Below are positions 28,316 to 37,336 of a DNA stretch of 64,000 bases, one piece after another; position 1 is the stretch's first letter; the number at the start of each line of letters is the position of its first letter. This stretch comes from Aquimarina macrocephali JAMB N27. Its GTDB lineage: Bacteria; Bacteroidota; Bacteroidia; Flavobacteriales; Flavobacteriaceae. The position numbers and the translations under genes were made by a program. Below the pieces are notes generated by a model. It searched no databases. It had not been told where the DNA came from and saw nothing but the letters and a program-made list of their open reading frames with translations. The DNA lies in NCBI RefSeq assembly GCF_000520995.1, contig NZ_JACA01000013.1, positions 124,001 to 188,000 on the forward strand. The letters run 5' to 3'.

Positions 28316-29075
28316 ATCTCATTCTTTTATCCAGTTGTGCTTTTAATGTATCTATTGATTTAAAATAATCGATTAGTGCATTTCTGAACTTATAATCTGT
28401 TTTATATAATTGTATAGGATCTTTAAAGAAATTCATACTATCTCCCCCTTGTTGTAAATAATCTGTAGTAAGCACTAAATAGGTTTTACCGTTTTGTAAT
28501 GGTTCACCATTAATAATTAATTTTTGTACTTCTTTTGATTGTTTTACAATACTGAGTCGTAAATTAGAAACAGGGTGTGCTCGTTGTTTTTCGATCAAAT
28601 AAGAAACTAACTCCTGTACTTTTTCATAAGATAATTCTACTACCACCAATTCATTTTCAAAAGGCATTACTTCAAAAGCTGTTCTTGCAGTTACCGGTCC
28701 TTTGAGTATTGGTGCCCGTATACCTCCATGATTTAATAATACAAAATCAATTTCTTTATTATATCTTTTTTTAAAAATCGGTTCTACCTGATGTAAAGAA
28801 ATATCTGCTGTAAGGTTACCCAATTTGCTTTCTAATTCTCCATCGTGTTTAGTTAAATCTACTGTAGCAATACACAGTGTAGCATCTAAAGTTTTATTCA
28901 AATGATCTCGAAAAGGTGTAATAAATGAATCTATAGCTTTATCTGCAATTATTGTAGAATCAATTTTTTGTTGAATTGCTGAGATCTTATTTACCGAAAC
29001 CGATTGTTGCTTACAGGAACAAACAATTATCAAGCAAAAAAGACCTGTTAAGAGCTTATAAAACTTAGTATTCAT
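28305..29075 (-). CDS. 5'-nucleotidase C-terminal-domain lipoprotein
   Basis: From the ATG at 29075 the product is 256 residues with a lipoprotein signal (hydrophobic stretch, then VCSCKQQ). The rest matches the C-terminal domain of 5'-nucleotidases: GKLGNLTAD-like text (SKLGNLTADIS), LNHGGIRAPILKGPVTARTAFEVMPFENELVVVELS, and YLVLTTDYLQQGGDSM. This domain normally binds the nucleotide base and sits after the metallophosphatase domain in one chain. Here it precedes the catalytic domain as a separate gene, overlapping it by 11 bp. An upstream in-frame start at 29114 adds 13 residues and weakens the signal, so I chose 29075. Confidence 0.9.
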   Translation of the reverse strand: MNTKFYKLLTGLFCLIIVCSCKQQSVSVNKISAIQQKIDSTIIADKAIDSFITPFRDHLNKTLDATLCIATVDLTKHDGELESKLGNLTADISLHQVEPIFKKRYNKEIDFVLLNHGGIRAPILKGPVTARTAFEVMPFENELVVVELSYEKVQELVSYLIEKQRAHPVSNLRLSIVKQSKEVQKLIINGEPLQNGKTYLVLTTDYLQQGGDSMNFFKDPIQLYKTDYKFRNALIDYFKSIDTLKAQLDKRMRYAE

Positions 29076-29156
29076 ATATTTTCGACTTTTCAACAATGGT
29101 AATAAAAAAAACAATATGTTGCTTTATGGTTAAGTTAAAATAACCGCTTTGCTATA

Positions 29157-29450
29157 TCAGGATAATATAGATGCATAATGTTGCACCATAGGAAAAGGAT
29201 CATAAAAATGATGTAATAATTTTTTCCATTCCTTATATTCTTCAGATTTTCTAAAACCTGTTTCATGATCTTCTATCGTTTCCCATTCTACCAACAATAC
29301 ATATTTGTCATTTTCTTCTATACATTTCAATACATCATGCCTAATATATCCTTTCATAGCAGAAATTATTTTTTGGGCTTCGTTAAAAGCTTGCTCAAAA
29401 GCTTCTGATTCTCCAGATTTTATATATAAAATTGCTTGCTCTAAAATCAT
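29157..29450 (-). CDS. Antibiotic biosynthesis monooxygenase (ABM) domain protein
   Basis: This 97-residue protein is a single ferredoxin-like ABM domain. The pattern AILYIKSGESEAFEQAFNEA, then GYIRHDVLKC, YVLLVEWETIEDHETGFRKSEEYKEW and a final FDPFPMVQHY-like strand (YDPFPMVQHY) is typical of the family. ABM proteins act as dimers; some oxidise small aromatic molecules or degrade haem, but many are of unknown role. It has no signal peptide. It sits between two exported-protein genes with short gaps, which may reflect one transcript and not a shared function. Confidence 0.82.
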   Translation of the reverse strand: MILEQAILYIKSGESEAFEQAFNEAQKIISAMKGYIRHDVLKCIEENDKYVLLVEWETIEDHETGFRKSEEYKEWKKLLHHFYDPFPMVQHYASILS

Positions 29451-29479
29451 TATTTTATCAACTATTGTGGTAACAATTT

Positions 29480-29992
29480 TTATTTACTTAAAATGGTTTC
29501 TATTTTATCTAATGAAATTTTATTTATGTTTTTGGAATATGTTCCATATACCATCTTTTTTTTAAGATTAACATCCAAAAAACCAGTCTCACATGAAAAG
29601 AAATCATAATCATCCATTTTTCCATTTTCAGAGTCCTTCCAAATTTTGTTTGGAGCAATTAAATAATGGTTCCCTATCTTAAAATGATCTGTATATGGCC
29701 GACATAGCATTCCATTATCTCCCCAAATTTGAATGACTTTACGAGTATCTTCACCTTTATATTTTTTAATAACTTCTACTTTCATTGCTAAAGGTATTTT
29801 CTTCAATTTTCCATCATCTTCAAACTCCAAAAATTCAGAATACTCAATTACTTTTACCAGAGCAACAAACCCTCCTGTCGAAACTGAGGAAAATGAGCAA
29901 TCTCCCTTACAATCACAATCACATGCAATGGCTTGAGAAGAATACAATCCTATGACAAAGAGAGCTATGTATTTAAGCAGGGGGTTTTTCAT
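29480..29992 (-). CDS. Cysteine-rich secreted protein, possible TIMP/netrin-like fold
   Basis: This 170-residue protein has a signal peptide (residues 1-23, ending AIA). The mature chain begins with a dense cysteine group, CDCDCKGDCSF, and then shows strands that resemble the netrin-like fold of tissue-inhibitor-of-metalloproteinase proteins: ALVKVIEYSEF, MKVEVIKKYKG and VIQIWGDNGMLCRPY, with a later FFSCETGFLD cysteine. In TIMPs a cysteine at the mature N-terminus coordinates the zinc of the target protease, and the mature start here would also be cysteine. The family assignment is tentative, and metal binding by the CxCxC group is an equally good idea. Many Bacteroidota encode unannotated relatives. 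Confidence 0.6.
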   Translation of the reverse strand: MKNPLLKYIALFVIGLYSSQAIACDCDCKGDCSFSSVSTGGFVALVKVIEYSEFLEFEDDGKLKKIPLAMKVEVIKKYKGEDTRKVIQIWGDNGMLCRPYTDHFKIGNHYLIAPNKIWKDSENGKMDDYDFFSCETGFLDVNLKKKMVYGTYSKNINKISLDKIETILSK

Positions 29993-30051
29993 AATATTTG
30001 TACTATTTTAATTCGGATTAAAGAGATTATTCTGTAGCCAAATCAATTAAT

Positions 30052-33000
30052 CTATTTCACCACTTCGACCCATTTCCCTTTACTTCTTACTAGATAATCA
30101 TTATCATACATGGCTTCGCATTGGATACCTGGCAGATAGTATTTACCTAGATAGGATGCATTTAATAAAATGGTCATCGTTTTACTTTCATTTGGTTTTA
30201 GGTCAAAATAGAAATTCACTCTATCATCACGAATATCAGTATGTGTTACCGCATTAGCTTTAAACGATCCAAAATCTGTAAATCGAGTATTGACTACTTC
30301 CCATCCTGATGGGAAAATTTCGGTCAATGCAATATCTTTTACTTTAGAACCTGTAGTATTAGTAATCGTTACTTCTGCCACAAAATCTGTTCCTTGAGTT
30401 AATAGAATCGGATTAATTATATTACCATCCCTGGTCTTATAATCTACAATTGCTCTAAACTTGTTTTGAATTACTTTTTCCTTACCAACAGGTAGAATTC
30501 CACTTGTTGCAATTTGTACAAAAATGGTATTATCCTTATTGTTTTTGAGCACCAGTTTATTGTCTTTTAAAATAGATATATCACCAGAAGTTGCCAATGT
30601 CTTGTTTGTATTAGCATTTGTTGATTTTCCGTTAAGAATATAGTTTACATTTACACCTTTTCCTCCTACATAGGTTGCATATTTTGCCATTGCCATTAAT
30701 GCATAAGATGTAGTTTGCGTACTCATCCAATTTTTGGAAGATAATTCTTTAGCCAAATCCACTGCCACTTTCTGCGCCTTCACTTTTTGATCTAAAGCTA
30801 CAAGTGTTTCTAGTGCCATTGCCCGATTTCGACTTGTAGACCCATAGGTGTAATGATTATTATTTCTAGGTTGAAAATCAATATTTGCCGAATTAAGCAA
30901 TTGGTTTGCTGCATTTGTCTGAGCAATTAGCCCATAAGCTGCCGCTAATCTCAATTTGGCATCATTAGACAATCCTGATGTCTCCCTTAACCTGTTCATT
31001 GATGACAGATCAGGGCTCCCGGCAAGTGCTAATGTATATAATCGATAAGCTTGTGCCAAGTCATTGTTACCACTTCTCCATCGTTTGGCTTGCTGCTGCT
31101 GATAATTAATCCAGTTACTTTTAAAACCTATTGGCAATACATATCCTTGTTTATTTGCTTCGAGCAAGAAATGACCGGCATAAGTAGTTCCCCAATCATT
31201 AGGGTTACTATATCCAGGCCAATATGACATCCCACCATTTGGTTGTATAAAACGTTTAAGTCTATACATAGCAGCTTCTATATTTTTCTGTATTTTTTGC
31301 TTTTTATCCGATGATAAATTGAAGACATCACCAAGATATAATTGTGGGAATGCTGCCGAAGTCGTTTGTTCAACACAACCGTGTGGATACCGAATCAGGT
31401 AGCTTAATCTACTTTCAAAATTCATTGGTGGTAATGATGAAAACTCAATCGTTGCACTGTTACTTCCATCAATTCCAAATGCTGCAAAGTCTACTTCCTG
31501 CTCACTATTAGGTTCCAGAACAATAGAAGTGACTTCTGTCGTTATTGGATTTGGGTTCACTATATTAATAGGAACTTTATATGATGCTTTTTCTCCACCG
31601 CCGCTAGCCACTACTTCAATATCTGTAATAGAAGCTCCTTCTAGCACTTCGATATCAAAATAGACCATTTTTTCATCAGGTTGAGGAAACGATAGTTTTT
31701 GTTGCGTCTCGCCAATTACCGTAAATCCTTTGTTAGGCTTTAAGGTAACGGTTACGTTTTTTACTTTATTTTCCATCGCAAAAACGGTAACTGGTATTGT
31801 TACTTTTTCTCCTGGAGTAATTTTACGAGGAATTGAAGTTAGTACCATTAAAGGTTTGCGTACCGGTGTTGTCTTATCTACACTACCATAGGCTGCTTTT
31901 TCTGCATCTGAAGCTACAATCATCGTACGTACAGATCCTACATATTTTGGAATTTTAATCTTATGAGCACGTGTCTCTCCTTTTTTAAGTTCAAATGGTC
32001 CTTCAAAAACAACCATAGGCTTAAATCGGTTTGCTTTTTTGGATTTACTGCCTCCAGCTTCTGCATCACCACCAATACTAAATACCTGATTGATACTTCC
32101 GCCGTAGGCGCCAATTACATCATCATACACATCCCAGGTTTTTACTCCAAGTGCTTCGCGAGCGTAAAAGCTGTTCCAGGGGTTTGGTGTTTTAAACCGT
32201 GTTAGATCCAATAAGCCCTCATCTACAATAGCAATAGAATATGTCATGGGTTTACCATTATTTTCTCCAACTTTCAGCGTAATCGTTTCTTCTGGTCGCA
32301 ATACATCTGGCATTGTTAGTTTAGGTTGAACCTTGGTATTCGGGTCTTCAACAGAAATTGGAACGATCCCATATAAGCGTATTGGTAAATCGTTTGCTGT
32401 ATCGGCATGTGGTTGTAGTAATGTAATATTAATATACACATTGGGGGTGTATAATTCTTCGATCGGTAATTCGAATTTCGTTTCTCCTTTTTGAGGGGTT
32501 ACCCATTGCGAAGACAGTACTTCTGTACCATTTTCTACTGTTACTAATGCTCTTCCGCCTTCACTAGATGGAAACGTTACAATAGCTTTCTCTCCTACAT
32601 TATAGGTGTTTTTATCTGTTGAAAATAATAACATTGTTGCTGCCGAAGGATCATTTTTACGTGATTTTCCAGCCCAGCCTGGCCAATCGATATACATTAT
32701 TTTTCCGGTAGCATGTCCTCCATTCGGATCTACCACTCTTACCAGATATCTTCCCCACTCAGGATATTTTAATTCGAAATTAAAATTTGCTTTACCATTA
32801 TTACTGGTTGTTACTTTGGTTTTAAATACTTCGTTATGATATGATCCTCTATTATAAGAAGAGAGGTTATCTTCTGATGTATCCCACCACCATCTCCAAT
32901 CTACCTTATAGATAAAAACTTCAAGATTTTTGACCGACTTAGGGATTCCTTTATCATCTACTGAAACAACTTCAAAATTATGTTTTGTGTCTGTTAACAA

Positions 33001-35577
33001 CATCCCTCGTGCTTTATCGCCTTTAGGAACATTTACTCCTACATATGTACTATATGGTGAAAAATCTTTACTAATGACATCTGTACTAAAATCTCCTCCG
33101 TTTTCATATACTTTGGTAATAAAAGAGGCTTTTAGCATTCCTGCAGCTTTATTTTCAAGTTTTGGTTTAAGGTTAAAACTTGCTTTTCCTTCGCCAGAAA
33201 TTCGCCCCTGAAATACTTCCTGTTCTTCGGTTCCAAACCTGCGAGTTGGGTCATCAAAAACATATCCTGGGAAGGTTTTAAAACTGGTTTTACCTGGATT
33301 GAATCGAACATTGATATCAGTTTTCAGGTTTTTGGCTATCGCTCCATGTAACCACAGCACTTCGAGATTACCTTGTATGTTCTTATTAGCCCCCAGAACT
33401 TCATCATCAAAGGTAGTTTTGATCTTAAGGCGGTTGGGTTTTATGGTTTCAATTTTAAGTGTTTTGCTAAAACTAGCTCCTCCAACATTAACTTTGGCTT
33501 GCCAGTTACCAGTAGGTGCTTCATCAGAAGTATTTACAACAAATTTGTAGAAATTATTGGTTCCATTAGTCTTTGTTTCCTGATAGGTAACTTTACCGTA
33601 TGGATCACGTAACTCGAATTTTACCGGGTGTCCTTTTGGTAATTTATTTGCATTATCATTAAGCATAAAAGATAAAAACAAGGTATCTCCAGGACGCCAA
33701 ACACCACGTTCTCCGTAAATATATCCTTTGATTCCTTTTTGCAATCTTACTCCAGAAACATCAAATTTACTTACAGATAGTGCGTTCCCATCATTCAATT
33801 TTACATAGGTTTGCTGTTTTCCCGATTGGGCAATGGCAAAATATGCAGGGCGATCTGCATCAAAACCTGTTATTCCTTCTGCATCGGTAGTCGCCACTCC
33901 CATTTCTTGTTGCTGATAATTATAAAAAGTTACTTTTACATTTGATACAGGGCTAGTGGTGACAATATCATTAACTGTAACCATATATGCATTATTAAGC
34001 CCTTTTTTAACTACTACTCCCAGGTTAGAGGCTAATACATTTGCACTTATTTTTTTATCTCTATAGTAAGAAGTGCTACATGGGTTCTCTCTTTCTTCCC
34101 AATTGTAGTCGTAATAATCATCATAATAGTATTGAGAACTATCCCAAAAACTGGATTCCTCTTCTTCGTCATAATTATCTGTCAATTCATTTATTGGGGT
34201 ATCGTCTGCAGCTGCCCCATCACATTTGTAAAGCGAATAGGCTTTTCGATAATTTAGTTCTACTCTATAGATTGCTCCAGGTTCTGGTGTAATCAGCTTT
34301 TTTAAATCAATTGCAAAAGCATTCCATTTACTAAGATTTAAAGAAGGATTTTCTTGAAGATTAATTAGTTTTTTGGCAATTGGTCTTGCTACACTTCTCA
34401 AATCACTAGAACCATTAAGGTTATTGTTTTGTAAAAACTGAAGAACGTTATTTTCAAAGATTTTAACTACCTGTACCTCAACAGCCCGAAGGTTGATCGC
34501 TTCAAAATTAAATTTCAGATTATCTGAAGTAGGTAGAATCACTCCACTTTGTAGTAAACGAATCTCCGGATTGGGTTGTTGGAAAGATACATTTTCGGTA
34601 TATGTGTTCTTTAATTTGTAATTATCTGTGCTTTTAATCCCTTCAAAAACAGTCACCTCTAATGTTCCTTTAAGTTCTTGTTTTGGGTATACTTTAAGCA
34701 CATTTCCATTTACGGTATACTTTAAATTTTTTGTCCCAGAAATGGTTACTAAACCATTAAAATTTTGATTTTTCTTTAGTGGGTCAGAAAAATTGATTTC
34801 TACATATTGATTATCTACATTAGCGACCGAAACACTAATTATAGAAAAATTATTCTTCCCGGGTATGGCTAATACATCCTCGCCTTCGGTATCGATATCA
34901 AAAGATTTACCAGACCATTTAACATTTACTTCAGAATCATCTTCAAACCGTTGAATACTATCTATTCTAAAACTAAACTGACGGCTTTTATCGATTGATT
35001 CGCTAAATTTTACAGCTACTTTTTTTCCTTTTTGTGATGCAGTAATAAGTTGTTTTGCTACATCAAATTTCATTTGATCACTTGATGTTATTGTTCCATC
35101 TATATATTGCCAATCTTTACTATACGACTGAAGGTTATCTGTAATAATAGAAAATTGTTGTTTTAATGTCTTTACAGTAAAGACGAATTCTTCATCAAGA
35201 TCATCTTCAAAATCTTTAACTAATTCTTCAAGATCTAGCGTAAAAGTGTAAGCCGTATCCTCATCAAACCCTTCTTCTGGTTGAAAAGAAATAGTTCGGT
35301 TGTTTACAGCAATTATTTTACCTTTTATCTTTGGTGATACAGTGAGTATATCTTTTGACAGTTCTTGATTATCATCCCAACCTTCTACTGGTGTTTGCAA
35401 TACCACATATACGTTATCCAAAACTGAAATCACCCCTGAAGATACATCTGAGATATATTCTTGATATTTGTTTAATTCTGAAGCATTTGCCTCAGCTATG
35501 GATTGATCATCTTTTTTCTTACAAGAAAATACAAGTGTTACAAAAAGTAACAGATAGAGAATTCGCGATAATTTCAT
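30052..35577 (-). CDS. Bacterial alpha-2-macroglobulin lipoprotein
   Basis: This very large periplasmic lipoprotein (1841 residues) has lipobox LVFSC at about residue 19. N-terminal domains of the bacterial A2M type are followed by MG2 (GVRLQKGIKGYIYGERGVWRPGDT), a bait-type region, and the A2M complement-like domain. The thioester motif is intact as CVEQ with C1401 (YPHGCVEQTTS), embedded in an alpha-alpha barrel (GGMSYWPGYSNPNDWGTTYAGHFL). The C-terminal domain ends GIQCEAMYDNDYLVRSKG. The family traps proteases by closing around them after bait cleavage, and with PBP1C is thought to guard and repair the cell wall. The length is above that of E. coli YfhM (about 1650) and typical for Bacteroidota. 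Confidence 0.94.
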   Translation of the reverse strand: MKLSRILYLLLFVTLVFSCKKKDDQSIAEANASELNKYQEYISDVSSGVISVLDNVYVVLQTPVEGWDDNQELSKDILTVSPKIKGKIIAVNNRTISFQPEEGFDEDTAYTFTLDLEELVKDFEDDLDEEFVFTVKTLKQQFSIITDNLQSYSKDWQYIDGTITSSDQMKFDVAKQLITASQKGKKVAVKFSESIDKSRQFSFRIDSIQRFEDDSEVNVKWSGKSFDIDTEGEDVLAIPGKNNFSIISVSVANVDNQYVEINFSDPLKKNQNFNGLVTISGTKNLKYTVNGNVLKVYPKQELKGTLEVTVFEGIKSTDNYKLKNTYTENVSFQQPNPEIRLLQSGVILPTSDNLKFNFEAINLRAVEVQVVKIFENNVLQFLQNNNLNGSSDLRSVARPIAKKLINLQENPSLNLSKWNAFAIDLKKLITPEPGAIYRVELNYRKAYSLYKCDGAAADDTPINELTDNYDEEEESSFWDSSQYYYDDYYDYNWEERENPCSTSYYRDKKISANVLASNLGVVVKKGLNNAYMVTVNDIVTTSPVSNVKVTFYNYQQQEMGVATTDAEGITGFDADRPAYFAIAQSGKQQTYVKLNDGNALSVSKFDVSGVRLQKGIKGYIYGERGVWRPGDTLFLSFMLNDNANKLPKGHPVKFELRDPYGKVTYQETKTNGTNNFYKFVVNTSDEAPTGNWQAKVNVGGASFSKTLKIETIKPNRLKIKTTFDDEVLGANKNIQGNLEVLWLHGAIAKNLKTDINVRFNPGKTSFKTFPGYVFDDPTRRFGTEEQEVFQGRISGEGKASFNLKPKLENKAAGMLKASFITKVYENGGDFSTDVISKDFSPYSTYVGVNVPKGDKARGMLLTDTKHNFEVVSVDDKGIPKSVKNLEVFIYKVDWRWWWDTSEDNLSSYNRGSYHNEVFKTKVTTSNNGKANFNFELKYPEWGRYLVRVVDPNGGHATGKIMYIDWPGWAGKSRKNDPSAATMLLFSTDKNTYNVGEKAIVTFPSSEGGRALVTVENGTEVLSSQWVTPQKGETKFELPIEELYTPNVYINITLLQPHADTANDLPIRLYGIVPISVEDPNTKVQPKLTMPDVLRPEETITLKVGENNGKPMTYSIAIVDEGLLDLTRFKTPNPWNSFYAREALGVKTWDVYDDVIGAYGGSINQVFSIGGDAEAGGSKSKKANRFKPMVVFEGPFELKKGETRAHKIKIPKYVGSVRTMIVASDAEKAAYGSVDKTTPVRKPLMVLTSIPRKITPGEKVTIPVTVFAMENKVKNVTVTLKPNKGFTVIGETQQKLSFPQPDEKMVYFDIEVLEGASITDIEVVASGGGEKASYKVPINIVNPNPITTEVTSIVLEPNSEQEVDFAAFGIDGSNSATIEFSSLPPMNFESRLSYLIRYPHGCVEQTTSAAFPQLYLGDVFNLSSDKKQKIQKNIEAAMYRLKRFIQPNGGMSYWPGYSNPNDWGTTYAGHFLLEANKQGYVLPIGFKSNWINYQQQQAKRWRSGNNDLAQAYRLYTLALAGSPDLSSMNRLRETSGLSNDAKLRLAAAYGLIAQTNAANQLLNSANIDFQPRNNNHYTYGSTSRNRAMALETLVALDQKVKAQKVAVDLAKELSSKNWMSTQTTSYALMAMAKYATYVGGKGVNVNYILNGKSTNANTNKTLATSGDISILKDNKLVLKNNKDNTIFVQIATSGILPVGKEKVIQNKFRAIVDYKTRDGNIINPILLTQGTDFVAEVTITNTTGSKVKDIALTEIFPSGWEVVNTRFTDFGSFKANAVTHTDIRDDRVNFYFDLKPNESKTMTILLNASYLGKYYLPGIQCEAMYDNDYLVRSKGKWVEVVK

Positions 35578-35727
35578 ATTAGTCGATGTTTAGCGGATTA
35601 AAGGTAGTAATTATTTAACTGTATTCTACACTATCTTAACCTGCTTAATATTGTAAATTTCAATTCTATTATTTAATCCGTTTTTTAGTCCATTTTTTTG
35701 ATCTTCATCCAACATTTCTACATTCAT

Positions 35728-36660
35728 TTATTTACAATTAACCTGAAAAATAGGTTTATCTTCAATTTTGAAATTATCTGATTTAATATAGCTACCAGTA
35801 CACAATTCATACTTATAGATGATGGACATATCAAAAAATGCTTCATCATCTATTCTATTTTCATTTCCTTCTTTATAAAACTCTAGATCAATATATGCTT
35901 GTTTTCCTTTATCAAAAATATGGTTTGCATTAATATCCTCTTTAAAGTGGTTATATGAGGGGTTATAAAGGAGTACAGTTTCAGAAGTATTCTTATTGGC
36001 TATTGCTCTAATAAATTCTATGTCTTCTCCTTCTGTTGGCAAAGGTCGTTTTCCTGAATATTCGTTTTCATCTATATATAATTTATTTTCTTTTAACATG
36101 GCATAAAAAGGGTATGTCTCATTTTCTCTAGTAAAAAAATAAACAATAAAATCATTAAGCCCTTTTATATTAAAATCAATTATAGTAGTATTTATTCCTT
36201 CATTTATGGCCATAAAAGAAATCATATCGGTATTCTTTTTAAAAGTTTCTACATAAGGATAACCAAAACAGTTAGCTTCATCATTAAATACCTGTTTCAT
36301 TACATAGTGATCATCTTTTGATTTTTTTAAACTCACGAAACTTCGTGATTCTTCAAACCCCATAAAAGAGATTTTTAAACTGTCCTTTATGTTTTTATTA
36401 TATCTCCCATAAAGTTCGAATTCATTTTTTTTGGTGTTTGGGGTAAACAAGAAAGTATGATCTCTATCTATACGCCAACTTCCTACCTGTACTCCTCCAA
36501 AGTAAGTAATCACAAATTTGCCATTTTCTAAAACGAATAGATGACTTCCTCCTTCTGGAGAATGAGAACCTAATGCGTACAAACCGACTATATCTTCCTT
36601 ATTTTGAGCCATACCTTTGTTCATCATACAAATTATTACAAAAACCAATATTCTTTTCAT
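35728..36660 (-). CDS. Secreted protein of unknown function
   Basis: This 310-residue protein has a signal peptide (about residues 1-18, ending GMAQ). I do not recognise the family. The N-terminal part (GLYALGSHSPEGGSHLFVLENGKFVITYFGGVQVGSWRID) resembles small lipocalin-like or beta-sandwich modules that begin a 'does it report or bind' domain in Bacteroidota secreted proteins. The rest has alternating strands with many aromatic and acidic residues and no catalytic signature. It ends FQVNCK. The gene lies upstream of the macroglobulin gene on the same strand with a 150-bp gap, so it may have a separate transcript. Confidence 0.6.
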   Translation of the reverse strand: MKRILVFVIICMMNKGMAQNKEDIVGLYALGSHSPEGGSHLFVLENGKFVITYFGGVQVGSWRIDRDHTFLFTPNTKKNEFELYGRYNKNIKDSLKISFMGFEESRSFVSLKKSKDDHYVMKQVFNDEANCFGYPYVETFKKNTDMISFMAINEGINTTIIDFNIKGLNDFIVYFFTRENETYPFYAMLKENKLYIDENEYSGKRPLPTEGEDIEFIRAIANKNTSETVLLYNPSYNHFKEDINANHIFDKGKQAYIDLEFYKEGNENRIDDEAFFDMSIIYKYELCTGSYIKSDNFKIEDKPIFQVNCK

Positions 36661-37052
36661 TAGTCTATCATTTATATTAGCGTAATCATTTGATAAAAGT
36701 AATTAGATTCTTGACCTCGTTTCCCCCTGAAAATAGTGAATTTAAGACCCCTTGTTTTCAGTTAATACTAAAAATTATACATTAAAAATATTTGATGTTT
36801 TAAAAACTTTCTTTGCTATTTCCTTTTTAATAAACTGAAGTCATTACTATTGAAAACCTGTGATTGTGATCTTTTCTTCACGTACTAATTTTGTGTTAAA
36901 GAGAAAGTTACTCTTTTCAAAAACTATAACTTTAGTAATATTAACCATTTAATATATTTATATCACAGCTATAAAAATTACACTAAACAAAATAGACAAA
37001 TACTATGAATGTCTATAAATAGTCATAGGAGTATAATCTTAAAACTCTAATT
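36661..37052. other. AT-rich intergenic region before the bacteriocin-like gene
   Basis: No open frame with protein character was found in these 392 bp. TAACTTTA at 36927-36934 resembles a -7 box, but no TTTG is correctly spaced before it. A short inverted repeat, CTATGA at 37003-37008 with TCATAG at 37023-37028, lies just ahead of the start of the small peptide gene. Confidence 0.4.
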
Positions 37053-37238
37053 ATGTTAAAAAAAATTTCAAATTTAGGTGAAGCATTAAGTAAAGCTCAA
37101 CAAAAACAAGTTAATGGAGGAAGAGAACCTGACGGAGGTTGCAGAAGGTATGAATGGCATCCTGTTAAACGATGCTGTTGGTCTGATTATTATAATTGTT
37201 GTGATGGGACCCCAGAATGTCCAGCCCCATTGCTATAA
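37053..37238 (+). CDS. Bacteriocin-like peptide with double-glycine leader
   Basis: This 61-residue precursor has an N-terminal leader of the Bacteroidota double-glycine type: MLKKISNLGEALSKAQQKQV followed by N-G22? and the cleavage pair G22-G23. The predicted core of 38 residues has six cysteines (C30, C41, C42, C49, C50, C56), two of them as CC pairs, with tryptophans and prolines but few other hydrophobic residues. The leader type is processed by C39-peptidase ABC transporters. No transporter, modification enzyme or immunity gene is nearby, so export would rely on a transporter elsewhere. The pattern suggests a disulfide-rich secreted peptide that acts as a bacteriocin or a signal; which of the two is unknown. 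A strong terminator follows. Confidence 0.75.
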   Translation: MLKKISNLGEALSKAQQKQVNGGREPDGGCRRYEWHPVKRCCWSDYYNCCDGTPECPAPLL

Positions 37239-37261
37239 AATATGATAGTATCGTTTTAATA

Positions 37262-37291
37262 AAAAAGGAGGACGATATCGTTCTCCTTTTT
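37262..37291. terminator. Rho-independent terminator after the bacteriocin-like gene
   Basis: The stem AAAAAGGAG-x-ACGAT pairs with ATCGT-x-CTCCTTTTT with no more than a one-base mismatch and no true loop beyond the palindromic centre. It is flanked by A and T runs and lies between convergent genes, so it can serve both the peptide gene and the asparaginase gene. Confidence 0.75.
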
Positions 37292-37336
37292 ATATTTTTT
37301 GTGTGTATTTATAGACTGAATATTAACAAGTATATT

